From: Ampullaceana balthica
Lineage: Eukaryota > Mollusca > Gastropoda > Lymnaeidae
Direction of reading: 5' to 3'
NCBI GenBank assembly: GCA_944989445.1
Contig: CALYLW010000044.1
Coordinates: 310,001-374,000, forward strand
DNA length: 64,000 nucleotides
A model generated the notes under the pieces. It was not told the origin of the DNA and made no database searches. It saw only the letters and a program-made list of their open reading frames with translations. The stretch's first letter is position 1. Every line of letters begins with the position of its first letter. Positions 47,931-61,129 of the stretch are shown here, piece after piece. The position numbers and the translations under genes were made by a program.

Positions 47931-48810
47931 GGTGAACGTTGACAAACCACTTGATTGCTGAAAATCAATCTAAAGGCTAAAGAATAGATTAAAAGTACAC
48001 AGATTACGATGACACGGTTATCGCACAGGGGTAAAGCCTAACTCTACTATAGTATATATACACTAATTAAGTCATATTAGAGAGACTCCATAGCTTAGGT
48101 CTTAGGTGATCAAAAATATATTATGTTTTAAGAGTTGGTCTGACAAATTGACTAAAATGCCAGTCTGTGTATGAGTCTAGAGAGTTGTCTATTAGTCACT
48201 GATCGTGACAAACAATATTTGTATTATTAGATGAGACAGAGAAGGAAATAATTCAGATCGTGTATGTTAGACGTACATTTGTCCAGAAACTGAAATAACA
48301 TTCCTCATATTATGAAACACCCCGACTCCCTCGGGGCCAGGAAAACTTTTTCATTCATTTTCTTCATGTTTTAAACCTAAAACACAACTCTAAATATATT
48401 CTTAATGGTGTTTCCAAATTAAATACACTTTGAATCAATCGTTTGTGGTAGTCTGGTTGATATGTTTATTGTGAAGTGTTATTTGACTGCGTCTGAAAGC
48501 AGTGGCATAACAACGGCTTGGCATTAAGGCAGTTGCCAAGGGCGCCGGCCTGCGCCAGTTTAAAAGGTCGCCTTAAATCGGGTGTACATAATATTCCATT
48601 TTGTCAGTCCGATGGATTTGTGGACTGGAAAAATCTAAACCTACAAATTCAAAATCACGAAAATTCGCGGCAACACATAAACAATTTTACGAAATGGAAA
48701 TTATTTTTAAAAAGAGCTTGAAGACGGTAGACAAATAAACGACTTTGCACAAGCAGCACTGAAAAGCGAAATTTCGAAATGGCGCCATACATTCACTATA
48801 ATATTAAAAT

Positions 48811-49251
48811 TAGGGCTGTGGAAATTAACGATTAAATAATCGATTAATCTTTAAAAAATTTAATCAATTAAAATTAATTTGATCGATTAAAATTCGATTA
48901 AAATGTAAGAAAATATTGTGTGTTTTTTCCTCCAATTTATTAATGCTTAATAATTTGTATACTTACATACTTTTCCCTTGTATTATTATTATTTATTTAG
49001 ACTTGCATACGTAAACAAAAAGGGTTTTCTTCCTTATTTCTCACTTAACAGAGGGAATTTGCTGTGTTACGTCACTAAATTTGGGAGCCATGGAATTATC
49101 GCTACTTGGCCGATGTTGTGAAATAATGAATGGTGACTTAACGGGATCTCTATATGCGTTATAAAGAAATAATTAATCGAATTCAATAGATTAATCGATT
49201 AAAATTGTCCCTATCAATCGAACAAAAAAAATTTAATCAGTACCAGCCCTA
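48811..49251. mobile_element. 441-bp TAGGGCTG element nested in the hAT transposase
   Basis: The ends TAGGGCTG and CAGCCCTA are inverted repeats. The 8-bp target duplication is ATTAAAAT / AATAAAAT. Subterminal regions are full of CGATTAAT words. It interrupts the transposase frame between the TTF finger and FRGYEQDGG. Confidence 0.85.
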
Positions 49252-49429
49252 AATAAAATGTTAATTATTTTGTGCTGAAAACAACTTAGCTTTTCGTGGA
49301 TACGAACAAGATGGAGGTATATTTTTTAATCTGATAAAGTTTATGAGTCAGTTTGATGTTGGTTTTAAAAATTCCCTCGAATCGCATATTAAAAATCACA
49401 AAAGCTATTTGTCGCAAACAATCCAGAAA

Positions 49430-49578
49430 TGCCAAATTATTTGGAAGCACAGAACTGGTGTGTAAAAGCTGTGGTAAAGACTGTCACTCAAGAATAGGAC
49501 TGCACAGCCACACGAGGAAATGGAACACACCTCAACGGTGATGCACCATCGTCTCGCGAGACGGAAGGACGCCGATTC
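49430..49578 (+). mobile_element. 149-bp LINE tail nested in the hAT transposase
   Basis: It is flanked by ATCCAGAAA at 49421-49429 and 49579-49587. It encodes LVCKSCGKDCHSRIGLHSH, the C-terminal finger of a snail LINE, and ends with the GATGCACCATCGTCTCG tail. Confidence 0.82.
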
Positions 49579-51269
49579 ATCCAGAAAGGAATTTATTAAT
49601 TTGATATCAGCGAAAATACAAAGTGAAATAATAAAAGAAATTCAAGACGCTAAATATTATAGTATAATATTTGATAGCACTCCGGATGTATCTCACAAAG
49701 ACCAATTAACTGAAATTATTCGGTATGTGAAATTGTAAGATAAAGAATACACCATTGAAGAGAGGTTCGTTGGTTTCATATTCACAAAAAACAACAACAA
49801 CAGCAGAAGGAATTGCCTTGGAAATTAAAGCAGCATTAAATTAATTCAAAATGGTTTATCACTTGAAGATGCACGCGGCCAAGGTTACGATAATGGAGCC
49901 AACATGGCAGGGAAGTACAGGGGAGTTCAAGCCATACTTCAAAAAGAGAATCCACTTGCTCGGTATATCCCATGTTGTGCACATAGTCTTAATTGGGTAG
50001 GTGTGCACACGGCCAGCATTGATGCAGATGTTGTGACATTTTTCCGGAACTATACAGGCAATGTACAACTTTTTCTCCTCGTCAACTAGTAGATGGGAAA
50101 AAATCCTCAGTCACTGAAATAGGCCTCAAGAAACATACGGACACAACATGGTGTTCCAAAGCAGATGTTGTAAGTTGTAAGTGGTGTATATGAGAATATG
50201 GAGCAAATTATTTTAGTATTAATTGAAATGAAGGATAATCGCTTGCTAAGTTACTTGGTGACGCATTATCTGTTGCTAAATCATTGCACTGTCAAATCAA
50301 TAGTTACAAGTTCATTGCGTTTATAACTATTTGGAATTGGATATTGAAAGTCAATTTAGCAACACAAAAAAGACCGGGATATTTATCGATCATCGTTGAT
50401 AATAAAAGAACTTTTAAATGACTTTGAAGATCTAAGAACTAACGAAATCTTTAATTTTTTTGCCAAATTGTAGAAACTTTATTGAAATTAAAATCGAGCC
50501 AGTTCAAAAAAGAAAAGAAAACGAAAACGAATGCCAGAAGAGCATGCTGAAGGTGAAGGACCTAACTTGGATAAATTCAAATTAATTTATTCTTTTATTT
50601 TATTATTATTATTTTATTTTTGTGTGCAATCATTGATTCAATAATGCTGCAGTTAAAAGACAGATTTGTTTCTCTGAAAAATATAGCAGAAGACTTTAAT
50701 TCTCTGACTGGCAAAGCGTTGCAATCTATTGCTATGGTACATTTAGAATCTAATGCTATTCTATTATCTGGCAAATATCCTGAAATAAATAAAGAGCAAT
50801 TTATATTTAAAACAAAATGCTTTAAACATCAAATGAGTGAACTATTGTTTAACAAAAAACCCGATGACATGTTTCGTTTAAATCTTCTAAATGTTCTTGC
50901 TACATTGGAATTGCAAGAATCGTACCCGAATATCGAACGAGCTCTGAAAACATTCTTACAATGTCAACCACAGTCGCCACTGCTGAAAGGAGTTTCAGCA
51001 AACTAAAAATTACTTGTGATCGACTTCAGGTCAACAACGCACATCATCTCTAGCTCTTCTTTCCATCAAACGTTGACTTACCAGTCAAATAAACTTCGAT
51101 GAAATAATCACTAATTTTGCAAGAAAATTTCAGCTTTGAGCCTCTGATATAGGACATAGGAGTGGATCTGTGAATTGTTACTTAAATTTACCTTTAATTG
51201 TGAGTTTCTATAGTTATGTATGAGTTAGCGCTTATGACACGTTAACACTATTGTTTTTATTTATAAAAC

Positions 51270-53666
51270 ACTAGCAGACCCGTCGTGCGTTGCAACGATC
51301 AAAGTAAAAAGGAATAAATTTAAAGAAACCAATGAGTGGTATGTTTAAAAAACAATTCTGAAGAAACCTTCGTGGAAGTGTGAAAAAAAATATCCAAGTT
51401 TCATAGCAAACGGATAAATAAATTAATAATTAAATAGCGTACAAAAGAAGAAACGATATTAAGGGACCCCGGCCCCAAAATGAGTGATATTATAGTTTTT
51501 TATTGCCATTGTACTCAAGCTATATTCATCAATATCGTGTAAAATTGAATAGGAATACAATGATTAAAGTTCAGTAAAAAGACTTTTTCGAAGGAATGGA
51601 AATTAAGAGTTCAGTGCCCTATAGTAATATAGGCTCTTAAGTTTTTATATTCTAAGTTTTGTCAAAATCCAGTTATTTTCTCAATATCTAACTCTTAAAC
51701 TACTTTTTATATACCTACAAATAGGGGGAAAATAGCATTAAGGGGCCCTGGCCCATTCGGTGCAAGAGGTCAATTTCAAAAACCTGTTCATTTTAGTTCA
51801 TTTTTATTGTGGCTATATTTCTCAAGCTCTTTAAAAAGTAAATAGGAAAAATATCTTAAACATATACGAAAAAAGATATTTGGGGCCCCGGCCCCGAAGA
51901 TATTGGCATTAGAAGTTCAGTGTCTATAGTATTTTAATATAGGGCTACCAAGGTTTTGTATGCAAAGTTTGGTGAAGATCTATTCATTTACTAAGTAGCT
52001 AACGTAGAAACTAATTTTTATATAGCTCATATAAGATAAAAACGATATTAAGGGCCCCAGGGCCCATTCTGGGCAAGATATAAAGTTCAAAACACCTGTT
52101 CATTTAAATTAGTATAATAATTGATACATGTGTCATAATTTGTCAAGATTGTTAATGACTGAATGGTGAATAAAATCTTAAACGTTTAAAAAATGTGAAT
52201 TTTTGGGCCCCCCAGCCCCAAAGGAATGAATATTAGCAGTTTAGTGCCCTATAGTATTTTAATATTGGCTATCAAGTTGTCATATACAAATTTTGGTTAA
52301 GATCCAATAATTTACTCAGTAGCTAAAGCTTAAACTAACTTTTATATAGCTCGTATAAGCAAAAATATGACAATATGGGCCCCCGGCGCCCCATGAGTGT
52401 TAAATTTTGCAAAAAAGTGACAGTTACCATCCCGGGAGCGTACTCAACAGTCTTGAAAAGTTTCATGACGATCGGGTGAATGGTTTAGACAGCTATAAAG
52501 GACATTCATACACAGACAAACATATTTTTATTTATATATATATAGAAATAAATTAATAATTAAAAAGTTTACAAAAGAAGAAACGATATTAAGGGTTCGG
52601 CCCCAAAATGAGTGATACTTTATATTTTTTATTGCTATTGTACACAAGCTATATTTCTCAATATCGTGTAAAATTAAATTGGTAATGCAATTAATAACGT
52701 TCGTTTAAAAAGACATTTGGGGCCCCCATCTCCGAGGGAATGGACATTAGGAGTTAAGTGCCCTATAGTAATGTAATATAGGCTCTTAAGTTTTTATATA
52801 CATGTACTAAATTTGGTCAAATCCAGTTATTTTTGCATTATTTAACACTTAAACTAATTTTTTTATCTAGCCAATATAGGAAAAATAAACGAAATTAAGG
52901 GGCCCCCGGGCCTATGCGGTGCAAGATGTCAATTTCAAAAACCTTTTCATTTTAATTTAGTTTCATCATGGATATATATTTCTCAAGATCGTTACAACGT
53001 GAATGGGGAAATATCTTAAACATATACGAAAAAAGATATTTGGGGCCCCCAGCCCCGAAGAAATTGACATTAGAAGTTATGTGCCCTTAAGTATTTTAAT
53101 ATGGGATACCAAGTTCTTGTATTCAAATTTTGGTTTAGATCTATTCATTTACTCAGTAGCTAACGCATAAACTAATTTTTATATATCTTATATAACCAAA
53201 AAAAGACATTAAGGGCCCTGGGGCCCATTCAGTGCAAGATATAAAGTTCAAAACCCCTGTTTATTTCAATTTGTATAATACTGGACACATGTGTCATTAT
53301 TTGTCAAGATTGTTAATGACTGAATGGTGAATAAAATCTTAAACGTTTATGAAATGTGAATTTTTGGGCCCCCAGCCCCAAAGGAATGACTATTTGCAGT
53401 TCAGTTCCCTATAGTATTTTAATATTGGCTATCAAATTGTCATATACAAAGTTTGGTTAAGATCCAACAATTTACACAGTAGCTAGCGCTTAAACTAATT
53501 TTTATATAGCTCATATAAGCAAAAAATGACATTATGGGCCCCCGGTGCCCCATGAGTGTTAAATTTAGAAAACAAAGTTGCCAGTTACCATCCCAGGTAG
53601 GTACTTAACAGTCTCCAAAAATTTCATGACGATCGGATGAATGGTTTAGTCAGCTATAAAGGACAT

Positions 53667-53711
<45 letters not shown>

Positions 53712-53735
53712 TACTTTGATTTGTATATATATAGA
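51270..53735. mobile_element. Unclassified repeat nested in the hAT: two tandem ~1.13-kb copies
   Basis: The left end is CTAGCAGACCCGTCGTGCG and the right end is TATATATATAGATG. Copy A starts near 51416 and copy B near 52546, each with AGAAGAAACGATATTAAGGG and each ending GTCAGCTATAAAGGACAT-like. Inside each, units of about 300 bp carry GGGCCCC(A/C)GCCCC followed by a CCCTATAGTATTTTAATA phrase. Confidence 0.75.
53669..53706. repeat. (CA)n microsatellite
   Basis: About 19 CA units near the right end of copy B; copy A has a short version at the same place. Confidence 0.95.
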
Positions 53736-54040
53736 TGATACTTTAAGTATTACTGTTTGTATTAACGCAACAATATCCAGTTTTAGCCAACAATTTATTT
53801 GATATTGTTAATAAATAATAAACTGTAAATTAGTATTGTTCTTGTCTTTTGCATCTTTTTATTCACGTTGTATGACTGTCACTGTCAGACTACGTAATTT
53901 TTGTCTTAAAAATAAAATAAATAAGAGAAATCAATTAATTTTCTAACAATTGAAAAAGTCGCAAAGCTGAAACTTGTCAATTATCAAGGGATCCAAAAAT
54001 AAATTTGCCAAGGAGGGTCAAAAACCCAGTTACGCCTCTG

Positions 54041-54634
54041 TCTAAATGGAAATTTTGTAAAACACAGTAGTCGACCACTGTGAACGAAAACAATTTTGTT
54101 ATGAGCTTTAGCTCCATCAAAGTAATTACGTGGTTGACTATCATACATGTTCTATACATAAGACAACCGGGCATTACAATCTTAATAAAGATCAATATTC
54201 ATGGTCTGATAAAAATGCATCCGTGTCTCTAAACTATTACAGAAAGAATCTACGTCATATCCATGTGAAGGAGTGATGATGATTGAACTTTAAAAAAGAC
54301 AAAGCCGTAAAGCAGAAATCATATCTACAAATAAAATGTCAACAATTAGGTGTGGCAGTTGCCTTTCTTATCGTCCTATCTGGCTCAGTCGCAGTGAATG
54401 GACGCTTCGCACTGCTGATTCGACAACAAGGGAGAGAATAAGGGTAGTTCATATAGATAGGAATATCGAAAACGTTATTGTGACCTGCATGAATGAGTTT
54501 AAGGAGTATTACAAACAAACACCCGCATCGACATCCGGACTTAACTCGGAGGCAGGGCGCATTTGTCACAATCTTGAATGCCCATTAAATGTTTATTGGT
54601 TGTCAGTGTGTATACTTTTTTCTCAACCATCACA
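54041..54634. other. Region without recognised gene
   Basis: A 101-codon plus frame at 54336-54641 runs into the following array. No family recognised. Confidence 0.3.
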
Positions 54635-54822
54635 CCATTGATTCAACCATCACACCATTGATTCAACTATCACGCCATTGATTCAACTATCACGCCATTG
54701 ATTCAACCATCACGCCATTGATTCAACCATCACACCATTGATTCAACTATCACGCCATTGATTCAACCATCACGCCATTGATTCAACCATCACACCATTG
54801 ATTCAACCATCACACCATTGAC
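54635..54822. repeat. 20-bp tandem repeat, about 10 copies
   Basis: The unit is ATTCAACCATCACACCATTG; the variants CAACTATC and CACGCC occur in mixed order. Confidence 0.95.
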
Positions 54823-56079
54823 TAAACTTTCAGACTACCTAATTGTTTGATACTGTTGTATATGTGATGTTATATTAATATGAAACTACATTATTTTACT
54901 AAAGTGATGACGAAACCAAATACGAGGTCCAGGCGTGCAAACAGTAGGGCCGAACTATACCGTGGTCAAAACGTCATGGAACTGTATTCACAAAGAAGCG
55001 ATATAGATAACATGATCAAGGCTAGGAGACCCTGCCGATATTAAAATATTTTTCTAGTTTTATATTAATTGGAGCCCAAAAACCCAAAATGTTATCCCCT
55101 GCCCGACACAAATAAAACCGTTCCTATGTAATCTTTAAATCAGATCCAAGCTAAGCCCCTAAGCCTAAGCCCCTCAGCTTAAATCGTCTTGTTGCTAGTG
55201 GTACTTTCCTTAAACTGAATAATCTGTCTATACTACTGACAATAATTCTGTCAACGTCATGCCTTAGTTATTGGTAATATAAAATCAAAATTTGACTAAC
55301 TCACTTATTAAGAGTCGCGTGTATCTAGTCAATATGACTTGTAAATAAATATGAAATATGAAACAATGATGTTGAACTTTATATATATGATATTTTACTT
55401 TTTTTTTACATGATTATTTTAAACACTCGTTTTTCAATACATTTGGTTAACTATGTTGTATATTTTAATTTGTATATATTTTAAAGCCAATTCTTACATT
55501 TACACAAATTAAAATTTATTATTGCATTATTTTTTTGTGTGTAGATCTCCTTATATATCACTCCCCTTTTCTCCTGTCATTTATCCATTCCGACCGCCAC
55601 TAAGTCGATGAAAAGTGTCATGTGAAATTACTCAGCGTTTAAACCGGAGCCTCTAAAAGAACAAACCCCTTCTGTTCACGTCTCTGGATTTGTGTAGTCT
55701 TCGGTGTCTAGCTATCTCTGACGTCACCAATGTATATCCTTCCAGGTGGTTTCATCGGATATTACAAAATACGGCCCCTAATGTTTTTAAGCCTCATGCA
55801 AGTTTGTCATATTATGAGGTATGACATTTCTGGGATGGCGTCCCGGTTTAACGAGGCGAGGCTAAGAAAAGACGCGGGAAATGGAATACTTGGCAGGAAC
55901 AGACAGAGATCCTGTCAGTTTATTGAAATGGACAGGGAGCGACGCTTGCGTCTCACATTCTATTAATAGAACTGAGAGGCAGTTACTTTTATTAGTATCA
56001 TGATTCAGCATTTCGGGAAACTGTCGTAAAAAGTGATTTTGTTGCCCTTGAAATTATTAGGAAATTTATCTCTAGGATC
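54823..56079. other. Region without recognised gene
   Basis: AT-rich; the only frame above 75 codons (55730-55966) is not recognised. Confidence 0.3.
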
Positions 56080-56305
56080 TGTGGTAATCAATTTGATATC
56101 TCCCATTCCAGGATCTGTTGTAATCAATTTGAAATCTCCCATTCCAGGATCTGTTGTAACATATTTGATATCTCCCATTCTAAAATCTGTTGTAACATAT
56201 TTGATCTCTCCCATTCTAAAATCTGTTGTAACATATTTGATCTCTTCCATTCTAAAATATGTTGTAACATATTTGATATCTCCCATTCTAAAATATGTTG
56301 TAAAA
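56080..56305. repeat. 36-bp tandem repeat, about 6 diverged copies
   Basis: The unit contains CCCATTCTAAAATCTGTTGT. Divergence increases to the right. Confidence 0.92.
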
Positions 56306-56917
56306 TATTTGATATGTATAGTTCAAAATATTTACATCCTAATTAAATTAAATATTTATATTGTATAAAAAAGTCGAAATTTTGATTTCAGCACTCTAGC
56401 TCATCGAGAAGTGGGTTTAATTTAGATTCCTGATGGACATATAGGAAGACGGTTCAGAGAATTAAATAAAAAAGTGGTAAAGGTCTTAAAATTATTGACT
56501 TTAAGAAAAAGTTGATAACTACATACATACAAACAAGTTTTACTGGAGGAATGCTATGATGACAATGGTATTGTAAATTATACAAATGATTGTTAATGAT
56601 ACATCTCTGCCTTTTCATTACAGATGGTAACATTGGTTCAAACATTGTGGAATTATTTCCTTTAAAGTTCTAATTTTTTTTTAAATGGTCAGTTATTCCC
56701 CCCCCCAACCCCCACCCCCCCCCCTTTAACCAGCAGTTACCGAACCTAAATGTTCACCCGTTAAGTCAATATTGTCACAAGGGAGTTAGTTTGCGTGATA
56801 TTATATTGCCGAGTTGTACAATGTCATAGCCGTTTAAACGCGTGTTCTATTATAACTACTTTACGCCGTAAGATGATTTATTGTCTACTTTGTTGTCTAC
56901 TTTGTTGTTTCTGAGCT

Positions 56918-57178
56918 TGAACATCTGAAATGTCATTGTTTGGACATCTGAAATGTCATTGTTTGGACATCTGAAATGTCATTGTTTCGACATCTGAAAT
57001 GTCATTGTTTGGACATCTGAAATGTCATTGTTTGGACATCTGAAATGTCATTGTTTGGACATCTGAAATGTCATTGTTTGGACATCTGAAATGTCATTGT
57101 TTGGACATCTGAAATGTCATTGTTTGGACATCTGAAATGTCATTGTTTGGACATCTGAAATGTCATTGTTTGGACATT
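56918..57178. repeat. 23-bp minisatellite, about 11 copies
   Basis: The unit contains TTTGGACATCTGAAATGTCA. One copy has TTTCGAC. Confidence 0.96.
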
Positions 57179-58730
57179 CTAATGATATGGATTAATTTTT
57201 TTTAAATCCCTTATATTAACTTCGCGGCCGTCTCATCATCTCATCATCTCTCTCATCATCTCATGGGCTTGGCGGGCGGAAAAAGAAAAGTCGAAAATGA
57301 CCCACTTCCAGTGATCCGATCAAGCTGAAATTTGGCACACGGACCCGACTCACCTAACAATGCATCGTATCAAAAGTTCAGATCGATCGATCGTACCGTA
57401 ATTAAATTAATGCATTTTTAGTTTATCCTTTAATGAGGAATGTAATTCAAATTCACTGTTTGTTATTGTTTTTTTCTTCCACTTCCACGTGAGTTTGAGT
57501 TGACGCCGACCGTCGTGTTGACGCCGACCGTCGTGCCGACACCCCCTCACATCCCACCCCCATTTATTAAAGACAAGGGACATCACTCGGTGTCAGTCTG
57601 TAAATGTTTGAAAATAATCAATACTGTTAGTTATGTCTCATATATAAGGGATTTATAGTCAAAAACTTTGTTTTTGCGGGTTTGTTTATTTGGACTCATC
57701 TTTTGAACATGACAAACAGATATAGTTATTTGATTTGTTATGGACCCATTCTCTGGACCTGTTTTTAGTTTATTGTTTTGCAGAATAAAAATAATAAACT
57801 ATAATCTAAGTTACTATATTAAGTATCGCAATCCATATCATTCCATTCTTTCTAGTTAGTTAAGTTATTTATTTATTTTGTTCACATGTATAGCGCAGTA
57901 CTCCAGGCTAAGGCTGGACTCACATCGCTATACAAACATATTCAAAAAATAGAGAAAACACACAACACACAGCACACAACACACAGCACACAACGCACAG
58001 CACACAGCACTCTCATTTTTACTAAACATAGAGACTAAATAAAATGTCCTGTCAATGTTTAAGAAATGTCATCCATTGAACACTTGCGAATGAAATAAAT
58101 ATTCTTAGTCAATTTATGTATGTGCACACTGATAAATTCTGTAAAGCAATATGTTTAAAAAAAATTAAACACTATAACTCTTTAAGTAGACCAGATTCAT
58201 GGTTTACTTTCTGGTTATTGTCTACTTTGTTTACAAAGCGCAGACAATGAACATCTTCATGTTTACGCGTGGTCCCTGAGTAAGGCTTATTCTCAATATG
58301 TTCTATTCTTCAAGGTATATGTTACAATCTTAACCACACACTGTCAAATGACTTTAGTCAATTTTTATAGCAGATGCAAGAATTAAACCCAAGAGCAGTT
58401 GTGCGGCTCATTTTCTATCACCTGTGTATACAATAGATGTTAATTCAAGTGTCTGTCTAACAAACTAAACGAACCTAAAGATAAGTGCTTTGATTAGATA
58501 TGACATCAGTGAGACAACTTTTGTCAGTGCTTTCATCTCTTTGTACCGTGGGATGATAAAGTTGTCTGTCCTGTTTGATGACGCAATGTCTGTGTTTATG
58601 CTACAATGATTGACGAAGGGAAACGGAAAATTGTTTATGTTTCGTTATCTTTATTTTAAAATGTTATCTTTTTAAAATTATTTTACCTCAACTAAAAGTG
58701 AAGCCTCGTAAGTAGCGGTGATAAGAGATA
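57179..58730. other. Region without recognised gene
   Basis: Contains a CAGCACACAACACA run at 57955-58010 and, at 57885-57945, a TATAGCGCAGTACTCC phrase of the LINE 3' UTR family seen at 36.7 and 47.0 kb. Confidence 0.4.
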
Positions 58731-59500
58731 ATGTCACCAAGTACACAGACATACTCCAAGTACACAGAAGTACTCCAAGTACACAGACGTACTCCAAGTA
58801 CACAGAAGTACTCCAAGTACACAGAAGTACTCCAAGTACACAGAAGTACTCCAAGTACACAGACGTACTCCAAGTACACAGACGTACTCCAAGTACACAG
58901 AAGTACTCCAAGTACACAGAAGTACTCAAAGTACACAGAAGTACTCCAAGTACAAAGACGTACTCCAAGAACACAGACGTACGCCAAGAACACAGAAGTA
59001 CTCCAAGTACACAGGCATACTCCAAGTACACAGAAGTACTCCAAGTACACAGACGTACTCCAAGTACACAGAAGTACTACAAGTACACAGACGTACTCCA
59101 AGTACACAGAAGTACTCCATGTACTCAGAAGTACTCCAAGTACACAGACGTACTCCAAGTACACAGATGTACTCCAAATACAAAGAAGTACTCCAAGTAC
59201 TCAGAATTACTCCAAGTACACAGAAGTAATCCCAGTACATAGACGTACTCCAAGTACACAGAAGTACTCCAAGTACACATACGTACTCCAAGTACACAGG
59301 CGTACTCCAAGTACACAGAAGTACTCCAAGTACACAGACGTACTCCAAGTACACAGACGTACTTCAAGTACACAGAAGTACTCCAAGTACACAGAAGTAC
59401 TCCAAGTACACAGACGTACTCCAAGTACACAGAAGTACTCCAAGTACACAGAAGTAATCCAAGTACACAGACGTACTCCAAGTACACAGACGTACTCCAA
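58731..59500. repeat. 19-bp minisatellite, about 40 copies
   Basis: The unit is TACTCCAAGTACACAGACG or the AAG variant. The two variants are mixed in irregular order. Confidence 0.96.
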
Positions 59501-59714
59501 GAAACGAGATTTACTGATTACACATAAACGATAATAGTATTATTATAAATTAGGCTTTCAAAACTCTTTGGTTCAAGGCAATCACTAACTCAAGTTAACT
59601 TCTGGAAATAATTCTATTAACCTACCTACTCCCCCACCCCCCACACACACACGCTCATACACCCAAGACAGCGATTCTCAAATATGTGACCAGCAACACT
59701 TGTTATCTTATTTT

Positions 59715-59985
59715 TTACAGACGCTCCTTCTTTACAGAAGATTATTGAATCACACTCTTATCCATGGCTTATGACTAGTCTTGAATTTTTATTAGAGTTA
59801 TAAATGTTAAAAGAGTATTGAATTTCCTGGTTTCCTAGAGCAAACCAATCCACGCCCGAATTCGAGACGGGAAGAACAAGAACATGTCTGGTTTTTTTCT
59901 CTTGCATACGGAATAAGTGTTTTTACCCCTGTCTATCTCAGGGTTGTATTAGATTATCTTTGTGTTGTATTTCCAAGTTATAATT
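59715..59985 (-). pseudogene. LINE C-terminal fragment, minus strand
   Basis: The same family as 44.2 kb without the minisatellite: TACAGAAGATTATTG, TTATCCATGGCTTATG, GAATTCGAGACGGGAAGAAC and ATCTCAGGGTTGTATTAG. It gives the pre-expansion state for that locus. Confidence 0.7.
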
Positions 59986-61125
59986 AATTTCTTTATGTAT
60001 TATTACTACTTTTCTCTTTGTTCTTCTATCCCCTAATATTTCAAGATTTAATTATTTAACTATTGTTGTTACTCATGTCAGCTTTAAATATTCTCCAGTA
60101 ATGAATCGTGTTGCATACATTTCTTAGTGATCATGTAAATGTACTGATCGAATTCCTAATCAAATTATCATGTATTTACTCAATGAAATTTACGATTGAT
60201 TGCTAATAAATTATAGATTAGAGAATGGGTTTTTTTTTACACTACTTGACCTCTCGACCTAAGTTTGACAATACATGAGGCGGATGCAAACAATAAACAA
60301 ACGTCTTGATTTCAGGACGCGTCAATACTAAGTCATCTCCCATTTGATAGGATGTCACGCTATGACACACAGTTCCCCTTCAAAAATTTCCTGGGGACTT
60401 GGATCAGTTTTTATGTAAATTAAGAGTTGTACAATGTGATAAGGACCTTATTTGACCATGACCTTTGTTATCTCTTTCCTGTTATGTTGTTCCGACATCG
60501 TGTAAGTTCATTGATTATCTGTGTTGATGAAGTAGATAAAAACGTTTAACGAAGGAAGTTATTGTGCACACCTAGTGACCCATGCATAAATGTTTTTTTT
60601 TAAATTTTAAGCCGTGTTCTTTAAGTATAAAAAAAGTATATTTTTCAAGTTAAAAATCGATTAAATAAATGTATCTTGGTTAACTATAGATTGTTCTTGA
60701 TAGCAGATCCTATGATAACTTTGTGGTCCATTCATGCATGATGTGTGTCTGAAGTTTGTGGTCCATTCATGCATTATGTGTGTCTGAATTTTGTGGTCTA
60801 TTCATGCATGATGTGTGTCTGAATTTTGCCAAGTACATACATGAAATTCGTGATCCTGAAACTGGAGACAACCGGGGCCTGCTGAAATCTTTCCTTTACT
60901 TGAATCTCTTGACGAGATTTCTAGTGGGTTAACTGTACAAGGACGCAGTCACGTTGACAAGTTTTTGAAATGTATCAATAAAAACACAGGCTTTGTGTGG
61001 GGGGGGGGTCAATATTTCCACTCGAGAACTTTTCTTGTGCTCCACTACACCCTGCCCACGTCTTCCCATCTCCTCTGAAGGAACACAAACTTTGAGCGTA
61101 ACAAAAGGACAACTACGGCCCTCAA
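59986..61125. other. Region without recognised gene
   Basis: Contains a 3-copy ~36-bp repeat at 60716-60828 (TTTGTGGTCCATTCATGC) and a G-run at 61000. Confidence 0.35.
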
Positions 61126-61129
61126 GCTC

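Larger units (their letters stand above)
48590..51130 (+). pseudogene. hAT transposase pseudogene (TTF finger, DUF4371-like, dimerisation region)
   Basis: Conserved pieces appear in order: a TTF-type zinc-finger end (DGFVDWKNLNLQIQNHENSR, then QHINNFTKWKLF, 48611 onward); FRGYEQDGG (about 49293); FKNSLESHIKNHKSYLSQTI (about 49365); SAKIQSEIIKEIQDAKYYSI and DISHK-like DVSHKDQLTEIIRY (49600-49735); YDNGANMAGKYRGVQAIL (about 49890); and a C-terminal TAERSFSKLKI dimerisation motif (about 50975). Stops and frameshifts separate the pieces. It is non-functional as read. Confidence 0.85.
48500..54040 (+). mobile_element. Degraded autonomous hAT transposon, 5.5 kb, with nested insertions
   Basis: The left end is CAGTGGCATAACAACGGC and the right end is CCAGTTACGCCTCTG, with an 8-bp target duplication TCTGAAAG / TCTAAATG (6 of 8). 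It carries a broken ZMYM1-like transposase and at least three later insertions (48811-49251, 49430-49578 and about 51270-53735). Its two ends match the two ends of the 162-bp MITE at 21233. Confidence 0.85.

Noticed and set aside
47167..47968. 245-codon frame with SVYLPTRQLRS repeats as a host repeat protein
   Set aside because: The flanking peptide ADARIL...TKTFGERSFSF shows it is a LINE ORF end expanded by a minisatellite.
58678..59534. Repeat frames STQKYSKYTEVLQVHR and the reverse
   Set aside because: 19-bp minisatellite read in frame cycles; both strands open equally.
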